DNA of 39,010 bases from a virus, in the IMG/VR virus record IMGVR_UViG_3300038309_000064, positions 1 to 39,010 of that record. One strand, 5' to 3'. A model generated the notes under the pieces. That model searched no databases. It was not told the origin of the DNA and saw nothing but the letters and a program-made list of their open reading frames with translations. Positions 38,070 through 39,010 of this stretch are shown here, piece by piece (position 1 is the first letter of the stretch; each line of letters starts with the position of its first letter). Position numbers and translations under genes: made by a program.

Positions 38070-38498
38070 TTAACTTGTTAACATTTTAATCTCTAAATCT
38101 ATCTCTGCGGAAACTTCAATTCCTTGATTTTCCTGAGAAATAGAAATTCCCCCAGTTGATATCTTATTCCAAACTCTATGCCCGCCTATTGTAGAAAAAT
38201 CCCATCCATCATCGAAAGCATCTAATACTGAATCCATAACATTTGGCAAAACGCTTGATAATATATTTTGGATCGATTTTGCCTCTGCATTTATAACTAT
38301 CCATAATTTATAGTTATATATCTTAAAATTATCTCCCGTTGTTTCAAATCTATTCTCGAAATTAGATGGATAAAATACTGCTGCCGGATATGCTGTAATG
38401 TCATTAGTCGGATAAGCATAAATAGCCTTTATCTTTGTTATCGATGATAATATTGTATTTATCTTGGTATTAATTTGACTATATATTGCTGTTGTCAT
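38070..38498 (-). CDS. Tail terminator / tail-to-head joining protein (142 aa)
   Basis: ATTAIYSQINTKINTILSSITKIKAIYAYPTNDITAYPAAVFYP resembles the lambda gpU / HK97 gp10-neighbour tail terminator: helix, strand, then a YPA-x-x-(V/F)xP turn. Its place between the gp10-like and tube genes is the standard one. Starts within the previous stop as ATGA (38498-38495). Confidence 0.72.
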   Translation of the reverse strand: MTTAIYSQINTKINTILSSITKIKAIYAYPTNDITAYPAAVFYPSNFENRFETTGDNFKIYNYKLWIVINAEAKSIQNILSSVLPNVMDSVLDAFDDGWDFSTIGGHRVWNKISTGGISISQENQGIEVSAEIDLEIKMLTS

Positions 38499-38884
38499 GT
38501 TGCTATCGTTTTTAAAATATTATCTAAAAATTTATTATAATGTTTTCTAATTACATAATCAGCTTTTATCTTTGCATAATCTAACCATGGTCTAGCTTGC
38601 ATTCTGCGGGTTCCCTCATGCACGAATGACGCATATCTCACCCTGTTCGGATCTACCCCGAATCTTCCCTCTAATCCATTTATTCTAGTATAATGATCTC
38701 TCCTTAGGTTTCCTGTATCTACGGGTATTCCTCCTCCGCTTTCTCCAATTCTCCATGGACTCCTTACTGCCACCTTTTTATATTCTGATAATCCTCTTTG
38801 TAAAAAATCTTGGGCTTCCTTTTTTATTACTGCCGGAGCTCCATTAACTGCACGCTCTAATTGTTCTACTGTTATTTTTCTCAT
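38495..38884 (-). CDS. Tail-completion protein, HK97 gp10-like (129 aa)
   Basis: Joins tail to head. EQLERAVNGAPAVIKKEAQDFLQRGLSEYKKVAVRSPWRIGESGGGIPVDTGNLRRDHYTRIN is the classic opening of HK97-gp10/Mu-gpG-like minor tail proteins ('P-V-D-T-G-N-L-R'), followed by the aromatic VRYASFVHEGTRRMQARPWLD core. Its 5' end is repeated at the left end of the window. The start overlaps the preceding stop (TAATG). Confidence 0.88.
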   Translation of the reverse strand: MRKITVEQLERAVNGAPAVIKKEAQDFLQRGLSEYKKVAVRSPWRIGESGGGIPVDTGNLRRDHYTRINGLEGRFGVDPNRVRYASFVHEGTRRMQARPWLDYAKIKADYVIRKHYNKFLDNILKTIAT

Positions 38885-39010
38885 TAAATTACTTTTTCGG
38901 CTAATACAACTAAATGCGGATTGCTACCTTTGTTTCTATCTATTACGAATCTAACATGATAAGCATCAGTCCCTTGTGTTAAACGATCCCCCTCACTAAC
39001 ATCAGTTCCG
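38841..39010. repeat. Terminal overlap, right copy
   Basis: Duplicate of 1-170, with G, T and A at 38932, 38977 and 38983 where the left copy has A, C and G. See the left copy. A non-redundant genome of 38,840 bp follows from removing one of the two. Confidence 0.9.
38884..39010 (-). CDS. Head-closure gene, 3' fragment of the duplicated copy
   Basis: The last 41 codons and stop (38886-38884) of the 103-residue gene at 44-355, in the second copy of the terminal overlap. Protein sequence is identical to the first copy; only three third-position bases differ. An assembly overlap, not a second gene. Confidence 0.85.
   Translation of the reverse strand, partial: GTDVSEGDRLTQGTDAYHVRFVIDRNKGSNPHLVVLAEKVI

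Noticed and set aside
1310-38089. Plus-strand ORFs of 60-130 codons (for example 4667-5050, 2799-3119, 25833-26156)
   Set aside because: All lie opposite convincing minus-strand genes, have low-complexity products rich in Ser/Phe/Ile, and no ribosome sites or overlaps with neighbours. They are reading-frame shadows.
1-39010. tRNA genes, CRISPR arrays, insertion sequences, integrase or att site
   Set aside because: I found no cloverleaf with T-loop, no regular spacer array, no transposase or recombinase motif. The structured elements at 13454 and 14962 do not fit tRNA.
1-39010. Alternative genetic code (stop codon reassignment)
   Set aside because: Core genes (terminase, portal, capsid, tape measure, hub) are full length in the standard code and use TAA, TAG and TGA as ends with proper overlaps.

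Overview
The window is essentially one complete tailed-phage genome, assembled with its ends overlapping. Bases 1-170 recur at 38841-39010 with three mismatches, so the molecule is circular or circularly permuted at about 38.84 kb. Every gene I can support is on the minus strand. The virion set is that of a siphovirus: HK97-type capsid, portal fused to a MuF-like domain, long-tail proteins, a short tape measure and a -1 frameshifted tail chaperone. DNA is AT-rich and most genes lack a Shine-Dalgarno sequence, starting instead after AT-rich leaders that often end in a run of A. The promoters I find are sigma70-like (TTGACA/TATAAT type). The host makes peptidoglycan but cannot be named from the sequence. 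I see no integrase, classical repressor, tRNA or CRISPR array.

Layout in transcription order (descending coordinates): packaging and head genes run 7950->44 (terminase small and large, a promoter plus terminator-like leader, portal-MuF, LAGLIDADG endonuclease, prohead protease, capsid, connectors). They continue across the ends into the tail genes 38884->25468 (completion, terminator, tube, chaperone pair, tape measure, a 1525-residue LamG/hub/fibre protein, fibres and a beta-helix/jelly-roll spike). A small GC-richer island with strong ribosome sites lies at about 24720-25475. Lysis genes follow (C39-type peptidase, lysozyme/transglycosylase-like enzyme, holin). Next come replication and recombination (a DnaD/O-like initiator carrying 11-bp iterons, a 3D-domain protein, a probable annealing protein), many small early genes, a PD-(D/E)XK resolvase-like nuclease, and an intergenic control or origin region at 13427-13690. 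A sugar cassette then leads back to the terminase: two GT-A glycosyltransferases, a family-6 (ABO-like) glycosyltransferase and an NAD-dependent epimerase.

The genome carries many homing endonucleases: one LAGLIDADG and five HNH genes, plus a frameshifted HNH-like gene. Several have their own promoters, and two have visible insertion scars. At the epimerase the old 3' end still lies beyond the HNH gene. At 8582-8653 only the first 23 codons of a ParB/methyltransferase-like gene remain. The HNH gene at 21980-22375 has its own promoter and a leader with two long interleaved inverted repeats that look like an attenuator.
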